Positions 1-13,900 of a stretch of DNA of 64,000 bases are shown piece by piece. Both the position numbers and the translations under genes were made by a program. Origin of the DNA: Gavia stellata (taxonomy: Eukaryota; Chordata; Aves; Gaviiformes; Gaviidae); the NCBI RefSeq assembly GCF_030936135.1, contig NC_082612.1, positions 14,181,001 through 14,245,000 on the forward strand, given 5' to 3'. The notes under the pieces are model-generated. The model was given only the letters and a program-made list of their open reading frames with translations. It did not search any database and was not told the DNA's origin. Numbering within the stretch: position 1 is the first letter of the stretch; each line of letters opens with the position of its first letter.

Positions 1-3000
1 GTTATCAGATAGCTCTGCTGTTCTGCATAGTATTCTCAGATAATGTCAACATTACTTTTACAGAACATCCACTTTCTAAGAAGCACGTACTGTCAGAACT
101 TCTCAGTTATCACAGATGATATACAAGACTTATACCTGTCAGTGCCTCCACTGCCTCATTGCCACGTGAATCAAGATTCTTAGACTTACTAAAATTAATA
201 TAAGGCAACACTTCAATAACATCACTCACTTTGCAACAGGAAGTAAAGAAAGGAGAGGGCAGAAGGGGACTTGTACTTCATTGAAAAATGTTTTATAATG
301 CTGGGGTTTTTTTGGGTTTTTTTAGTAACATGCTGTTATTTAGACACGTCTCCCATTGTATTTGTGGACTGTGCTGAGTCCCATCCTTGGCAGGACTCAT
401 TTTCTAGGACCCACCATTATCTCTCAGCAAAAGTGAATTCCTGGGGATTCTAGCCTGTAAAAGAGACAAAGAGCAAAATGCGCAGGTAATACAAATTTGT
501 GAGGATTTGCAGAGCCATTTCAAACTGGAATTAATTTGCATTTTAGATAAACAGGGTTATTTTATTTACAGTAAACACAAGTCCTTAATTTAATCAATAA
601 AGTATGATTGGAAGACCCCAAAGTTTAAAACATCTAGGAAGAAAGTAGTTAGAAAAAAGAAGTAAACATACTATTATTATTATTATTGGTCTCATTCAAA
701 ATTTAAAGTATGTTTAGTAAAATGCCCATAAAATGAATGCTTCCTGAAATTTTCTGACAGTCTTAGAAATGTTTTGACTTGCAAGAAAGGCAGCCATAGC
801 TAGAAGTATTCTGTACTATGCAGCCATGAATGTAAATTTAGCATTGTTGAAGGGAGGGGAAAACTGGATTATTTCATCTGCGTGCAACAAGAAAGTTCTA
901 CTTTACTGAAGTAGGCTTCCCTAACAAATAATCAGAGGGTAAGTAAATAGATAAATAAACAGAAGATCAAATGAGGAAACAGACGGAGAGTCCATCTTTT
1001 AACAACCACAGGGGAAAGGTTAAAATAGATTTCCAGTACAAATCTGTCATGAGGCATCAGGCTACAGAGCTAGAACCCCAAACAAGCTAAATTATTGGAG
1101 CACCTAAGGAAGATCCCTTTCATCAACTACTATGTAGGAATACACTTTCTTGTTTTATGCTTTTCTTTCGCAGCCATATGTCCAATGCCACAATCCAATC
1201 TTTAGCTTTTTGCTTTAGAATGTATACGAATAAAATGGAAACAGAAGGTTTAAGCTGGTTTAGTGACTGACCGACATTAATCATACTGTTTTCATAGCAA
1301 GAAAGTGATTCCAAATAGAGCATCAATACATGTAAACAAGGTGGAGATTTATCTTGCAATTCCAAGACAAATTCAGAGGTATAAACTAAAGATACAGTAA
1401 TGGATGTGCATTTTTCTTTAAATTCCAATTGCCTTTATTAGGAGTTAGATAGCATCAAGGACCAAGAAAAAGTGGAGGTTTAACCTGCAGTAAAGTTCCA
1501 CATGCTCATGGGAAGATGCAAACAACAAAGAGCAAGCCTGCAATCTTCGGATAAATACACGTTATCACAGGATGCAACTTCCTGCTTCTGAAAAGGGAAT
1601 CAATCATGTTGTAATGGAGGTGTTTCATAATTAAATGCTGGAAAGTGTTGTTCCACTGACATTTCCAGTCCTGTAATAGCATAAGATTTTGCTAAACCAA
1701 ACTAAAATTCCCCTCGGTACAGCTATATTATAGGAGGAATCAGTAAAGAAATTGCAGATGAACAATAGCACTGTAGTCCCTCTTTTTACAATTCTTTCAG
1801 CTGTCCAGCATCAGGGTGACTCAAAACCACCGGTGTCACTACTGGGCTGACATTTTGGCAAGCACCAAGTAATTGCAGTTTTATTTGCTTACTTACAGGT
1901 GAGTCTACCAAAATACCATAGATGCCTCTGGCAAATAAAAGGTCAATACTCAGCAATCACTGAGTGCACCCAAAGAAGCTGGCATTTGTAATTGGCCTTG
2001 TCTATTTCTTCAGGCCAGAAGAGGGAAACCACATTTTTGAGTCTTTCAGAATTGAAGCCTCTGTTCACTTAGTAGAGCAAGACTTTTAGTAACGGCTTAT
2101 CTTATTCGATTTTGACAGCTGGGGAAGCAAGGGTCTGACAAAAGTTTGTTATTATAAACATACATAGTTTGAAATAGAACATGAAAAGTTCTAAGTGTTA
2201 CTGGAGTGTATGTAAATGAGCAATATTAACTACTAGTAAACCTTTGGCAAAAAATTTGTGTTTGGAAAGCCGTACTGAACTTTTCGTATTTTGCTGTGCA
2301 ATAAGGTACTGTCATGAACAGTATTACTGCTATAATTGTAGCAAGCTAAGAAGATAGAATTAGAAGCATTATGAAGCTAAATACTCTAAATATTTAAATG
2401 GTCATTAAGCTTAAATGGATTTTAGTATGTGTGTGTGTGTGGAAAGTGTTGCTCTTGAAGTATCTAAGGATCTACAGAGAACTACACCAGCTGCTCGCAA
2501 TAGCTTGCTTGGAAAGAAGCAGAGAGGGCGTTTTCACAAATACAGCTCACTCTGGCAAGGAGGGCCAGGAGAAAGGAGCTTCGGCTGTATCATGAAACAC
2601 TGTCCATTCCCAGCGACAGCCTGGCTTGGCAACACCTTGTCTACCAATGGTTCATCAGCAATGGGGAGCGTCAGGATAAAACCGGGAAATGGCGAGGTGA
2701 GGACCTATGGCAAAACTACAAAAAGCAAATGAAGGTAAAGGCTTCTTTTCTCCTTGGTGAGCTGCAGACGAATCACTCTGCTGGGCTAAGGAAACCCTAC
2801 CAGGACATTTCAATGGGGTTATGCTGGCTGCAAGCCAGGGGAGAAAAAACCCCACCACCAGCCAGACTCAGTGATAGCACTCAAAGCTTTTGCAATGAAT
2901 TTTCAGCTTTACCACAGCATTTCCTCTGACTGTTTACTACACATTGTCACATATACTTAGGGCTACTGTAATTCTAAGATGGCAATACTTAAAACGGTTT

Positions 3001-6000
3001 TAAATGCAATCTTGTGTTTTATCTCCTAATAGATACATATATATAACTTTCTGCCCCGGAAACTGAAACTGTTTAGAAACAATACTAATCTCTAAAGCAA
3101 ATACTCATTCTGAAAGTCAACCGATTATTTCTCTTAGCTCGACAGACACATACTTCCTATTATCATAAATGCTTCCAGTTTTATTAACAATTGATTTCTG
3201 GCAATTTCTAAGAGCTGTGGAACAATTCACCACTATCTCCTCGTAGCATTCAAAGGAAAAAGAAAATAAAAGGCAAATTGGGAGTGGCAGAAAGGAGGGA
3301 TAGTAACTGCACTAATAACTGTGGCGGTTTGTTATCTTCCCGTAACTGATCTAAAATAGAGAGACCTTTCTAAATCTTGTTACATGCTTTGCAAGCTTGG
3401 GTTTTGTTCTCTCAGAGTAAGTTGGGAAAAAAAATCCCCCAAACAATGCCTCTGTCTTAGTTCAGAACAGCCAGTTCTTACGCAAACACTTAAATTCAAC
3501 AATGTGCTAAAGCCTAAGGGTATTTAAGCGCCTTTCCAGGCAAGGACGCCTTCCTGAATTTGTGCATGATCTTTAAATATTTTGTTTATAGCATTAAGCA
3601 CAGCATTATTTGTGTCTTCCAACAGGTTACAGACAGCCAAGATAAACTAGCATAAAATCAGAAGCTGCTTCACCTGCACTGGGTACATTCACCTGTAATG
3701 TTTAATGTTTGTCAGAACTGGGGTAGCTTCGATTGCTGAGCTTTAAGCATAGGAGACAGCATGTCTTAATGCGTATCTTAAATCTTCATGAGCCTCTGAA
3801 GTCAGTCAGTGCTGAGGTTGGTTTGTTTTACACAGTTGAAAAGGGAAGGTTAAGTGAGCAGGTTAAGAAGCTTCTAATTGTTTCCACTCATCTGTCCTGG
3901 CCATGCTCATGGACTGTGCTGCAGGGGCTATTGATATGGCAGATGGTGGAGGCTACAAATAGGAGGAGAAAGATTCATTTCAGCCAGGCACAATTCTCAG
4001 CCAGCTGGCTGAAACCTTTGCCCAGCTGTGACGCAGCAGTATCAAACACGCAGGCTTGATAAGCCAAAGCACAGGGCTCAACGTGCAGCGAGGACTCTCT
4101 CACCATGTTTTTATAGCTCTCTATGTAGACATCTAAGCAAGCAGAGGAACCAGGCAGCAGTACATTCTGCTGGTAGGTCTACTCGTCTTTGACAGTATCC
4201 ATATGAGGAGCTTCTAGATGGTGGAGGCCAGCGGAGAGACACTGTATTAACCCAGTGACATCAAAGAAAAACAGTGTGCCAGCAATTTGGGAGGGGAGTT
4301 AGGGTTCCTCTGTGCCCATACAGAGAATATACTAAGAAGAGAATCAGAATGGCTTTCCAGTATTAAAACATACAAACACCTTACGAAGCTAAAGGCAGAT
4401 CAAAGTTAATACCTGAATTTTAAAACCATATTCAATTGTATAATGAACATGGACTCGCTATTGGGTTTGGCATAGAATACTTTGTACTGAACCATTTACA
4501 TACTGTATCTAACTGAAAATAGATAAGCAAAGTTGTTTCAAAGAAAATACAATTAACTTCCAATAATATTTTCTTAAATGTTGGCAAACAATCCTCATTT
4601 TAGATCCGAGTCTTTTCCTATATTAGAATGTAGTGAAAAGTGATCTTAAAACATTCAGTCAGAACATCACTATATAGGAAAGCAATAGTATTAAAATAAG
4701 TGGAAAAATGTACAAATTGAATGGATATTGCATGGTGCTTGCCCATAACTGGTATACTTTGGTTTTAACATAGTAACGTTAGTAACACGATATAGGTTCT
4801 TAATAGCAGTGGAAAATTCTGATTTGAATATGGCCTTTATCAGTTAAATAAAAAGTACTCATTCACTTCATTCAATGGTTATTGCTTGGTTCTGGTTCTT
4901 GGTTAGTATTTTAAATATTTTTACTGTTCTGCCTGATGTAGCAACAATCACTCATTTATACACACATCTAATTAAATGCCTAGCTACTAACTAAAGTATT
5001 TCTGGATAAAACTGCGTTCCTCAAGAGTCAGTGTGCAACATTAGGAAAGCGTGAAGGTCGTATGTTTACCCTTGCTTAAGTACAGGTTGTGATGAGACAC
5101 TGCACAGCAAACAAAGAGAGGTCTGAAATGTTCCCTATCCCTTTCTCTACGAAAACCAGGAGTAACTAGTCTCATTTTGTACCTGAATCTTTATAGGATT
5201 TACGACTCAGTTCCTCTACTTTTGAGGACAAGGCAGCCACTATTCCGCCTCCAGTAATCGCAAGAAGCAGCAGACTCTTAGTTCAGTAAATTCCCCATTT
5301 AGAAGCCAGTAAAACTATACAGCCTTTGTAAGTCTTGGATGTGAATTTTGATATAAAATTTGGGATCAATAAATACTAAGTCTTAAGTCCCATTTGAAGT
5401 TGTTGTTTAATGCCTAAATGAAGAACTACGCAAAGAAACTAAGTAAGTGATCACTGGACTGGAGAAACTCTTCCCTTACTGCACTGTGAGTTTTGGCCAC
5501 ATCCTGACTGCATGTTGGGGCAAAACCTGGATGTGCAGTAACCTATGTATGCTCTCAGGTCCACTGGAAGGAAATATACGTGTGAAGGCAAGGAGGGAAG
5601 ATGTAGCCTACCAGTCAACTGGAACAACTGGGGAAAATGGTGGTTAAACACAGCCTACCAGGCCTAGAGAAGGCAGGGAAATTGGCTTCTGCATGTTCAT
5701 AAATCTGGATAAGCTGTATTGGCTGAAATGAGAATGGTGTAATTCAAGACTCCTTATCAAATCTGTCAATTTGCCACTATTTAATTGAAGCTTTGAGCCA
5801 GAGTGTGCCAGTTGGGTCTGGCCAGGAAACCTGCAAAGAACTCCATCACAAATGACAGAATCTCCTGGGGACCTGTGCTTGGGTGCACAGCAGGAGCAGG
5901 GGTTGGCCAGCCAAAGCAAAGCATCACACCGTGGGCAAAAGATTACTGGAAATAAAAGAAAAGTGTAATCAGCTGTTTGGGCTTTCAACTGTAAAAAAAA

Positions 6001-9000
6001 TTACTTTCATCAGAAATACCTTTTTAACCCTTTGTACCCCTTTTACTGATTAAAAGTTTTGTCAAAAATTTAATGTTAAACAATTTGATAAACCTTAAGC
6101 ATACTTCTGTGAATGCAGTTAAGTACAGTTTCTCTCGTCTTCATCCCACCTCAAAGGAATAACTAAAGAAATCCAGGTTTCACAATGTTTGACTCAACAT
6201 ATATATAGTAACATACTTGGGTCCTTGTGACATCATATTTTAGCATCACTTTCTCCTAACTTACAGACAAAGCTCAGTTTTAATTTACTTGGATAAAGTA
6301 TCCCACAAATTTAGGTGAAGAGGGCAGCAACATGTTACAAATCAATTCAAAGCGATCTAATCTTGTAACCCTTACAAGCAACATGAAGCAGCACTGCCAT
6401 GTGAGATGACCTGATTTACCTCACTGCTGTGACTTCTAAAAACCTCATTGTTATGCAGCCAAGACACCAAAGTTTCTTTTTATTCAGGAATAGTCGTTCC
6501 TCTGAAGAAACTTTATGTAAGTTCATAATGAGTTTATGATGCACTCTTGCCTCCTCTTTTACTGTTTTTCAAGATTTGCTACCTCCTTACGTTTACTTTC
6601 ATATTTTTGTATACCTGTGGTATTTCTTACTGAGTAATATTTACATGGAAAACAGTAGCTGACACTGCATGAGAAAATCACAACATATATTGTAAGTTGT
6701 ATACTACTTTCCATAGCTACAAATCCATATGAAGCGGATTTATATGAGAGCAAATACTTTTGGTTAGGTGAATTAACAAGTGGATTGTAACTCAATTGCA
6801 CAACAGTAGGAACATCTGCATCATCCTGACAACAGCCTTCCCTATTCCCAGATGCAAACTGTTTGCTTCAGACAGGTTTTGCTTGCGGCCTGGGGAGGGA
6901 CCAAAAAGCTCACAGCAAAACCATGCAGGACATGGAACATAGGTATTGCTACAGCAGTCCAGCTGATTACTTGCTAATAGCAGCCTGTCTTCCCAAGCAC
7001 TCTATAGAGGCTGCTGAAGTTCAGACAGACCATGCAAGTTTAGACAGACAGTATCAGGCTTTGCTGAAGATCTGGTAGATTACCAATTGTCTCCGTAATT
7101 ACTTTTATCGCTCTTTTTGGCCACAAAAATATCAGCCTATTTAAAACGAAACCTCTGCTTATATTTATAAAGCAATGGAAAAAATGACTATGAAAACATC
7201 TTTGTAAGGATAGTTAAAATGTATATAATATTATCCACAATAGCTGAAGTCCAGTGGCTTTGGTAGATTCTGAACTTTCACTTTTAAGTGCATGAGTGAC
7301 GCGGGAGCATCTTCCCTGCCATGCCAGTTCAAGTTACCTGTACTCGAGTTAAGTCTCCCAACTGCACATCAACACTCAGGCTGCACTGAGTAGTTAGAAG
7401 CAGCACCAAACAGCCAATTATTTACTGCTGTCACTGACCGCAAACACATTTCAACTCAAATCTCTCAAGCTAGCTAGCCCCTTAGTATAAGGCCTTTAAA
7501 GGTCGCTGGCTTAAGCTATTGATTTTTATTTGCACAGAAATCAGGACAGAGCCAATACCCGATGTACACTTCAAGGGCTGAAAGGCTCCGAGACTGCAAG
7601 CAAAGCGAGCAACATTTTACAGGGCTATTTTATACTTTTCATTATGGAAGCACTTAAGACCACCGTTCTTGAGCTAGGATGCCCTGTCCTAGTCGTACAA
7701 CAAACAAAAAAGACTATTTGCTATCCCAACATCACTGCAATCCAAGAAACAATAACTGGATAGGAACTGGAGGGAATACTACAGCCTACTGCTGCTTAGT
7801 GCGACACGCTGTAGTCAAAAATCAAGAGCAGCCTAAACATTTTAACGGGCAAAACAGAGAAGAAAACTGAAGTAAGAGGAGATTTAACAAATGTGTGGAA
7901 GAAAATGAGCCAGAGAAGAACATTTGACAAATGAGCGAAAGAGAAGGGAGCTGACAAGCTAAGACAGTACTTGACCTCTCAGTAACAGGTGGGATAAGTG
8001 AAAAGGGCATTAGAAAAGACAACAAACATTGCAGTTTGAGATGAGTGGGACCTCCTGTAGCGCTCTAGGCACATCAGCGGAGAGGCAAGTTCAGCAGCAC
8101 AGAAGGGAAGAAGAGAGGTTTAACAATATCTAAGCAGAGGTATCTACCTGTTTTCAGAGGAAAACATTAATTTCAAACCACCTTCTTAAATAGATACTCT
8201 GTGACAACAACAGACCGTTGGTCGCTTTGCTCCCAATACTTCTCTCTCTGTGGAAGAAGGTAACAACATAGGGCTGTTCCTGGGTTTTTTTGGATGGGTA
8301 AAAGGCTTCCATCTTCTAACACCACTCAGGAGCAAAGACCATCTTTTTCCAGCAAAATAAACTTAATACAAGGTCATTCACCACATGCTGTTACCTCCTC
8401 CTCTAGTTACTAGGATCAACTGTTTTATTTACGCATTTGTGATATTTACCAAGCTGAAGAGAGAATGTGCCTCTGAACACTACATATTTACAACTGTAGT
8501 GGTTAAAAGCTTGTTAAGAGAACAGGTGCTAATAATAATAATTAGGAAAATGATACCATCTGACAAGAATTAGTTACTCTGTTTACTGTGGAGGAGACTA
8601 CAACTGTGGAAAGAGAAAAGTTAAAACAACACATATACATATATACCACACCATGTATTACCCCTCCCCCCAGAAAAAAACCTAACCCCAGAGCAAAACA
8701 CCCCAGCACGGAATGCCAGCAGAGAAAGGCCAAAAAGCAGAATGAAAATGGAATTTCAGCAACGAGGAGTCACAAAGTAAAATGGTGATAGGGGTGGTAA
8801 CTGCGGGTGGGACAAACGCTATCGTCTCTTCCATCTTAGTTTCTTAAGACACACCCTGCTTTTACTTCTTTTTCTCCTTCCCCGCTCCTAGCAGGATTGC
8901 CACTGAGAAAAGTGTCAAGTGTTGAAAGATAAACAACCGTATAGTTGGGAAGAAATGATAAAGGCAGGAGGATCAGCACTGTCTTGACTCTATTCAATAT

Positions 9001-10333
9001 TCCGTTGTGAGGCCAAGATCTCTACTGCCACTTCTATTTGTTACAGAAACAATTAATACAAATAAATTAACAGCTAGTCAGAGTTCTGTGATCATTCCAG
9101 AAATTACTAATTGGCTTATTCTAATTCTTCTGGATCTATAAACCCAGACCTTTTGTAAAGGTGTATATAGGAAGCACTGAAAGATCCACTCCCTCACCCC
9201 AAACAAACTGTCAGACAAGCAGCCACGTCAGCAGGCCTCAGAGGTACTATTTGGAGAGATCTTCTAATTCATTTTCAGAAAATAGCATCAGTTTTATCTT
9301 TCTTATGTAGGCTCAGAGAACCTTAGACATGGCTTTCTGGAGATCTATCCAACATGTGACAACTACATAACCTATCAAAGATATTATGTAATTTTAAAGT
9401 TTATAAATACAAATATAAAAACTGAGGTATTTTTTCTCTGGATTGAACATTGCGTTCTGGTGCTGGAAACATACACACGGAAAAGTGACTGTACAGGAGG
9501 CATAAATACAACTGCAGAATAGATAACGCTACTTTGTCCTCCTCAAGTAATATTCAAAAGAAGAACACGGCCACGGCAATCAGCTTTAGACTTGTTCTCT
9601 CCATCCTAATGCAGGACGGCTGTTAGAAACTTTTATTAAAATGGTTTCTTAAACTTGGGAGATTTTTAATCGGACAGGTTTGACCCGAGGATCCAACCCT
9701 GCAAGCTGTTAGGCAAGCTGGTAACTCGGTGCCCCTAAGCCATGACCCTGGGGAACAGGCGAGACCCGCACCCTCCACCTTACGCGGGGCCAAGCCCCGC
9801 ACTCGCGCCCGGCTCCGCTCCCCTCCCCTCCCCGTGAGAGCCGAGCGGGTCGCCGAGCCCAGGGCGGGCGGGAGCGCGGGGCAGCCCCCCGTCCCAGGCT
9901 GGCGTCCTGACCCGGGAGGCTGAGCCGCGGAGCGCGGGCACCGTCTCCGCGCCCCACGCCGGCAGCGGGGCCGTTACCGGCCCTCCTTCCACGGGGGGCC
10001 GGAGCTCCGGGAGCGGCCCGGGGCGACCCGACGCCGCCCGCGCCCCGACCTCCCCGCTGGCCCCCGCCCCTAGCCTGACTGGGTACCACTCGCCGGGACG
10101 GTGCCGCACGCCGGTCCCGGGACGGCCCCGCTGTCAGACGGCCGTTACAGGCGGGCGGCCCCCGGCCGTCGGGCGCAGCCGGGGGAAGGCAGCGCAGCGC
10201 CGCGGTGCCCCCGACGGCCCGGCGGGAGGGAGGCAGCAGGTGCCGCCGGGCCGCCCGCCCTTCGCGCCCCGGCTGGACGGGACGGGGCGGCCCTCGCCTC
10301 GCCTCGCCCCCCGCGGCCGGTGCCCGCTCTCAC
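1..10333 (-). other. MGAT4D: MGAT4D first intron (partial), no recognised exon
   Basis: This is AT-rich, non-coding-looking sequence left of the splice donor of MGAT4D exon 1. I looked on the minus strand for the conserved MGAT4-family coiled-coil and catalytic-domain motifs and recognised none. It contains short simple repeats, (ATT)5 near 673-687 and (TG)7 near 2428-2441, and runs such as G4T7G3T7 at 303-324. Open frames up to about 108 codons occur on both strands but resemble no family I know. The assignment as intron is inferred from the orientation of exon 1. Confidence 0.65.
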
Positions 10334-10960
10334 CTTGGCTCCCCTGCCACGCCGCGTACCACAGCAGCGGGAAGGCGGCGCCGAGGCACAGCGCCGTCAG
10401 GAGCGGGCCGTGCCGGAGCCGCATCTCCCGGCGGGGCGCTGCCCGCTCGCCCCCCGCGGCGCCTCCTCGCCCAGCCGCGGCTCTGCCGCCCGGCCGCCGC
10501 CTCCGCCCGGGCAACTGCCGGCCGGGCGTGTCCGCGCCGCGCTAAGCCGCCCGCCCCCGGCGCCGAAAGGGGCCGGGGCAGCGGGGGAGGGCATGCCCCG
10601 GCCCCCGCGCACCCCGCTGCCCCGCGAGGCAGAGCCGCCGCGCCCGCCCGCTTCGCAGCGGCGTTGCCCGGGGAGCGGGCGCCCGTCGGGAGGGAGCCGC
10701 AGGCTGCAGCGCTGGCACCCGCTCCGCCCGCCGCCGGGCCTTCCCACCGGAGACACCAGTCTCGTGAACGAGTGCCCACGCCAATTCCGCTGCAAAGCCG
10801 AAAGCCCTGGGCAGAGCCCTCCCCCGACATCAGCCCTCCCGGTGCTAGGACCCGAACTGAAAACCCCCTCGACTGCCGCCCAGTACGGGCTCTTTTCACA
10901 GCCACAACCGTCTCGGCTCAGCGCTTGGGCAGGTACTGTTTAGCCCAAGTCACAACATCA
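9730..10960. promoter_or_regulatory. CpG island promoter of the MGAT4D-type gene
   Basis: The sequence changes abruptly from AT-rich DNA to very GC- and CpG-dense DNA and back again near 10960. The island covers the start codon and splice donor of the minus-strand MGAT4-family exon. Two CCGTTAC sites (9971-9977 and 10142-10148) lie in it on the gene side, and a further CCGTTACGG lies at 11224, just outside. No TATA box is apparent. Long open frames run through both strands only because stop codons are rare in such DNA. Confidence 0.85.
10334..10424 (-). CDS. MGAT4D: MGAT4 family protein, coding exon 1 (MGAT4D by synteny)
   Basis: The exon encodes 30 residues starting MRLRHGPLLTALCLGAAF and ending LLWYAAWQGSQ, plus one base of a split codon, followed by a good donor (G|GTGAGAGC). 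MGAT4A and MGAT4B start MRLRNGT and also have a WY motif after their hydrophobic segment, so this is the cytoplasmic tail and signal anchor of a Golgi type II membrane protein of the MGAT4 (GlcNAc-transferase IV) family. Mammalian MGAT4D lies directly beside ELMOD2 in divergent orientation, which is the basis for the name; it is described as an inhibitor of MGAT1 (GnT1IP) in testis. An in-frame ATG upstream (10512-10514) would add a basic, Arg/Gly-rich extension; the MRLR start is preferred because the family shares it and it has G at -3. The remaining exons are outside the window or unrecognised. Confidence 0.75.
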
Positions 10961-13900
10961 TCATGGTTACGAGTATGTTGTTAATTTAAAGCCAATGGTG
11001 CATTTGTTTGCATACTGCTTGTAAGATTGTATCAGGAAGCCAAGCTGTGGTGTACAATTAATACACGCATTTAGCAGAGTCGGATAAAGAAACACAGCTT
11101 TTCACTTCATCTTTAAAGAAAAAGTAGGGAAAGCAGCTGCAAAATCTAACCTGATGTAATCTGTGTACGCTGGTAAAGGTATTTTACGTGTGCTGTCGGG
11201 CCCTGCTCCACCCATGTGCCCTCCCGTTACGGCAGGCACGCTTCTTTTTGGGTCCTTAGCAATCTGTAAGCAAACAAAAAATTAGTCACTGTTTAGAACA
11301 CATCTTCTATAACATAGTTAGTAAAGGGAAATCTTATTTACAGAGCTTCCCAGAATCTCTTACAGGGACATAGTTTTAACAGAACCAGCTGTTTTATGAG
11401 GAAGAAGGCCTTCCTTTTCACACCTGATCAGCAGGTCGACAGCGGCTTTCGCTGGGACATGTTCACTACCTGCTCACAAATCCCATTCCACACCTGCAAT
11501 AAATATGGTTTCCCATTGTGCACTGCAAATATCTGAAGAACAGTGTCAGAAATCATACTGGACTTGGTCAGCTGGTAACAGCAGTAAGCTGATTGCTTAC
11601 TGTTAGCTGTTACCTATTTCTTTATTACTAGCATATGGAACGTATTACCTTAGTTACCCAAAGGATATAGTATTTTATATAATTCGGTGTATAAAAATAC
11701 GGTTGTATTATTAATACAATATGTCTTCCCTCCTTTTCTCTACTTGTTTACTTAACAGCTGCATCTCATCTTACACCAAAACCCTAAATCATTTGGAACA
11801 GTGTTGTGTAAAGCAAACCAAAAACCTACAACACTGGTGTGCGGACACAAGCATGCTGGAGTCCTGATGTGCACGCTGCCTTTACGTGTCCTCTTTATAC
11901 TACCAGCACTGTAACTATGTTCCTTTTTGAAAGTTAATCTCAGACTCCCCAAATTGTACGTTGCTGCTCTTGCAAGGTTAGTGTAACCTCCCGTGTTTGA
12001 ACGACGATACAGATGGGTCTACTTATCTATTGACTAATTACTTTGAATTATAAATGTTATCATTCGTTAATAATGCAGGAGACTGCTAGTAGCCTGCATC
12101 AGTATACAAATGGAGAACTACAAATCTGAGTATGGCCCTGTGAATCACCATGAAACCTCGAGTTAAACCTCACTGTTCTTGATCTGTACTCATCCACTCT
12201 AAACTTCCCTCTTTCTTCTGTTTCTGTGTCTTTGATATCTTCACTGACAAATCTTCTTTAAGCTACACTTTGAACATGTATTTGTAATTGTTCATATTAA
12301 CCAATGTGATTACGACTCGATCCTCTTACGCTGTTGTCTCCTCATCACCATTTCCCTCTACAAGTTAACAAACTGAAAAAAGCTCAAGGCACTACTTTTA
12401 ATGGAGGACCAATGTAGATTTTGGCACATTTGCAGTAAAATAGAGATTTAGAACTAAGAGGAACAAATAAACATTAAATATGTCACGTGTAATGACTAAA
12501 ATGCCCTTTAATTGACTGGCCGGTGTTTTATCTGTTACGAAGCCAAAGTGAACATGTAAATAATGTGGTCAAGCAGGAGGGCTACTGAAGATAAGAATAA
12601 CAGAAATCTAACACACACTTAATTTTAGCTTATTTTCAGACCCAGTAAGAAAAAAACCCCATCACATATTGCCGGAAACTAATAACAAACCTACACTCTG
12701 TACAGGGAACATCTGTGGAGACTGCCACTGAATGCATTAGATGTTATTTATCAAGGCTTACTCTAATGCAGACGCAGTTACTCAGCCACGCTGAGTTGTG
12801 GTGATCATTTACTTAATGCTGACTTCTTAGGCCAGCGCACTAACTTACGATGAGGTAGTGCATTAACTGTTCCTCAAAAAAAAAATCGAAATACCTCATC
12901 ACTGAAAATGTCGTGAACTTCCACTGCCTTGGGACCTACTTGCAAATAGGCCAACTAGCCACAACTGGAATAAGGTGCACAGGGTTTTTTGGGAGGGGTT
13001 AAACGTTTTAGACCAGTTTTACATCCCAGCAGCAGACTTTCTGCATTTTTTGCAAACTGATCATCTTTAAAATTACTATATAGAACATGTTGCTGAGTAA
13101 CCTCTAATACTTACACTAAGCAAGTCATTCAATGGCCTAGTTCCATCGAGGTGGCTTACCTGCAAGAAAGAGTTTCTAGGCTTGTCCTCATGCTTTGTAA
13201 CTGACTGTCTTTTCTGGCTAAGATGATTGTCTCACATTTTCGATACCGTTTTCACACATCTGTGTGTAAGCAAGAATAGAGATAAGAAAGATTAAAATAA
13301 ATATTTGACAAAATACAGGCTCATGGGTGGAACAAAGAATGGATAATTTTGCACAAGGGTTGCAGCTGTCCTTCATCTACAAGGGTACACGAACAAAGAA
13401 TAACTGCCAGTAACAATAGGTGATAGTCGCTGCCATGGAAAGTTTTCTGACCGCGTAGAGACCCAACTGATATTGTTAGTTAAAGTCCCCTTTTATTTGC
13501 CCTGCTGTCACGTAAGAAATGTGATTTTAAAAGGTAAACAGTAGGTCATTATCCTTCCTTCAACCAAAGTCTCTGGGAAGCTAATAGTGGAAGGCAACTA
13601 CTGAACACAAAGAGAGGAAGCTAGAACTTATTTTCTTAATCTACTGCTTTATATTTTTGACTGTCCTAATATAATTTATGAATTGTCTGAACATGATGGT
13701 ATGGAAGCATCTTGCATGATTCAAGTACTGACGTCTGTGTAAAATCAAACATGCTCACAGCTGGATCACTCGGTTCTGTAAAGAACCCAAGGAAGCTTGA
13801 AGTTGAGTGTTTACACTTGCTTGTTACACACTGATCAAGTTTGGAATCTGAAGAGAAATTAACGCACCCGAAATTACCAAGTTTGGTATAATCACCTTTA

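Noticed and set aside
1123-1428. Minus-strand 101-codon frame as a possible MGAT4D exon 2
   Set aside because: After an acceptor-like CTTTAG the frame reads VYTSEFVLELQDK, faintly like YQREFLALKER of MGAT4A, and the phase would fit. The similarity stops after about 12 residues, no good donor follows, and the cysteine-rich remainder does not look like the family coiled coil.
10101-10943. 280-codon plus-strand open frame antisense to MGAT4D exon 1
   Set aside because: It lies wholly in a CpG island, is rich in Pro, Arg, Ala and Gly, and other frames on both strands are also open over long stretches. This is expected where stop codons are rare; no domain is visible.
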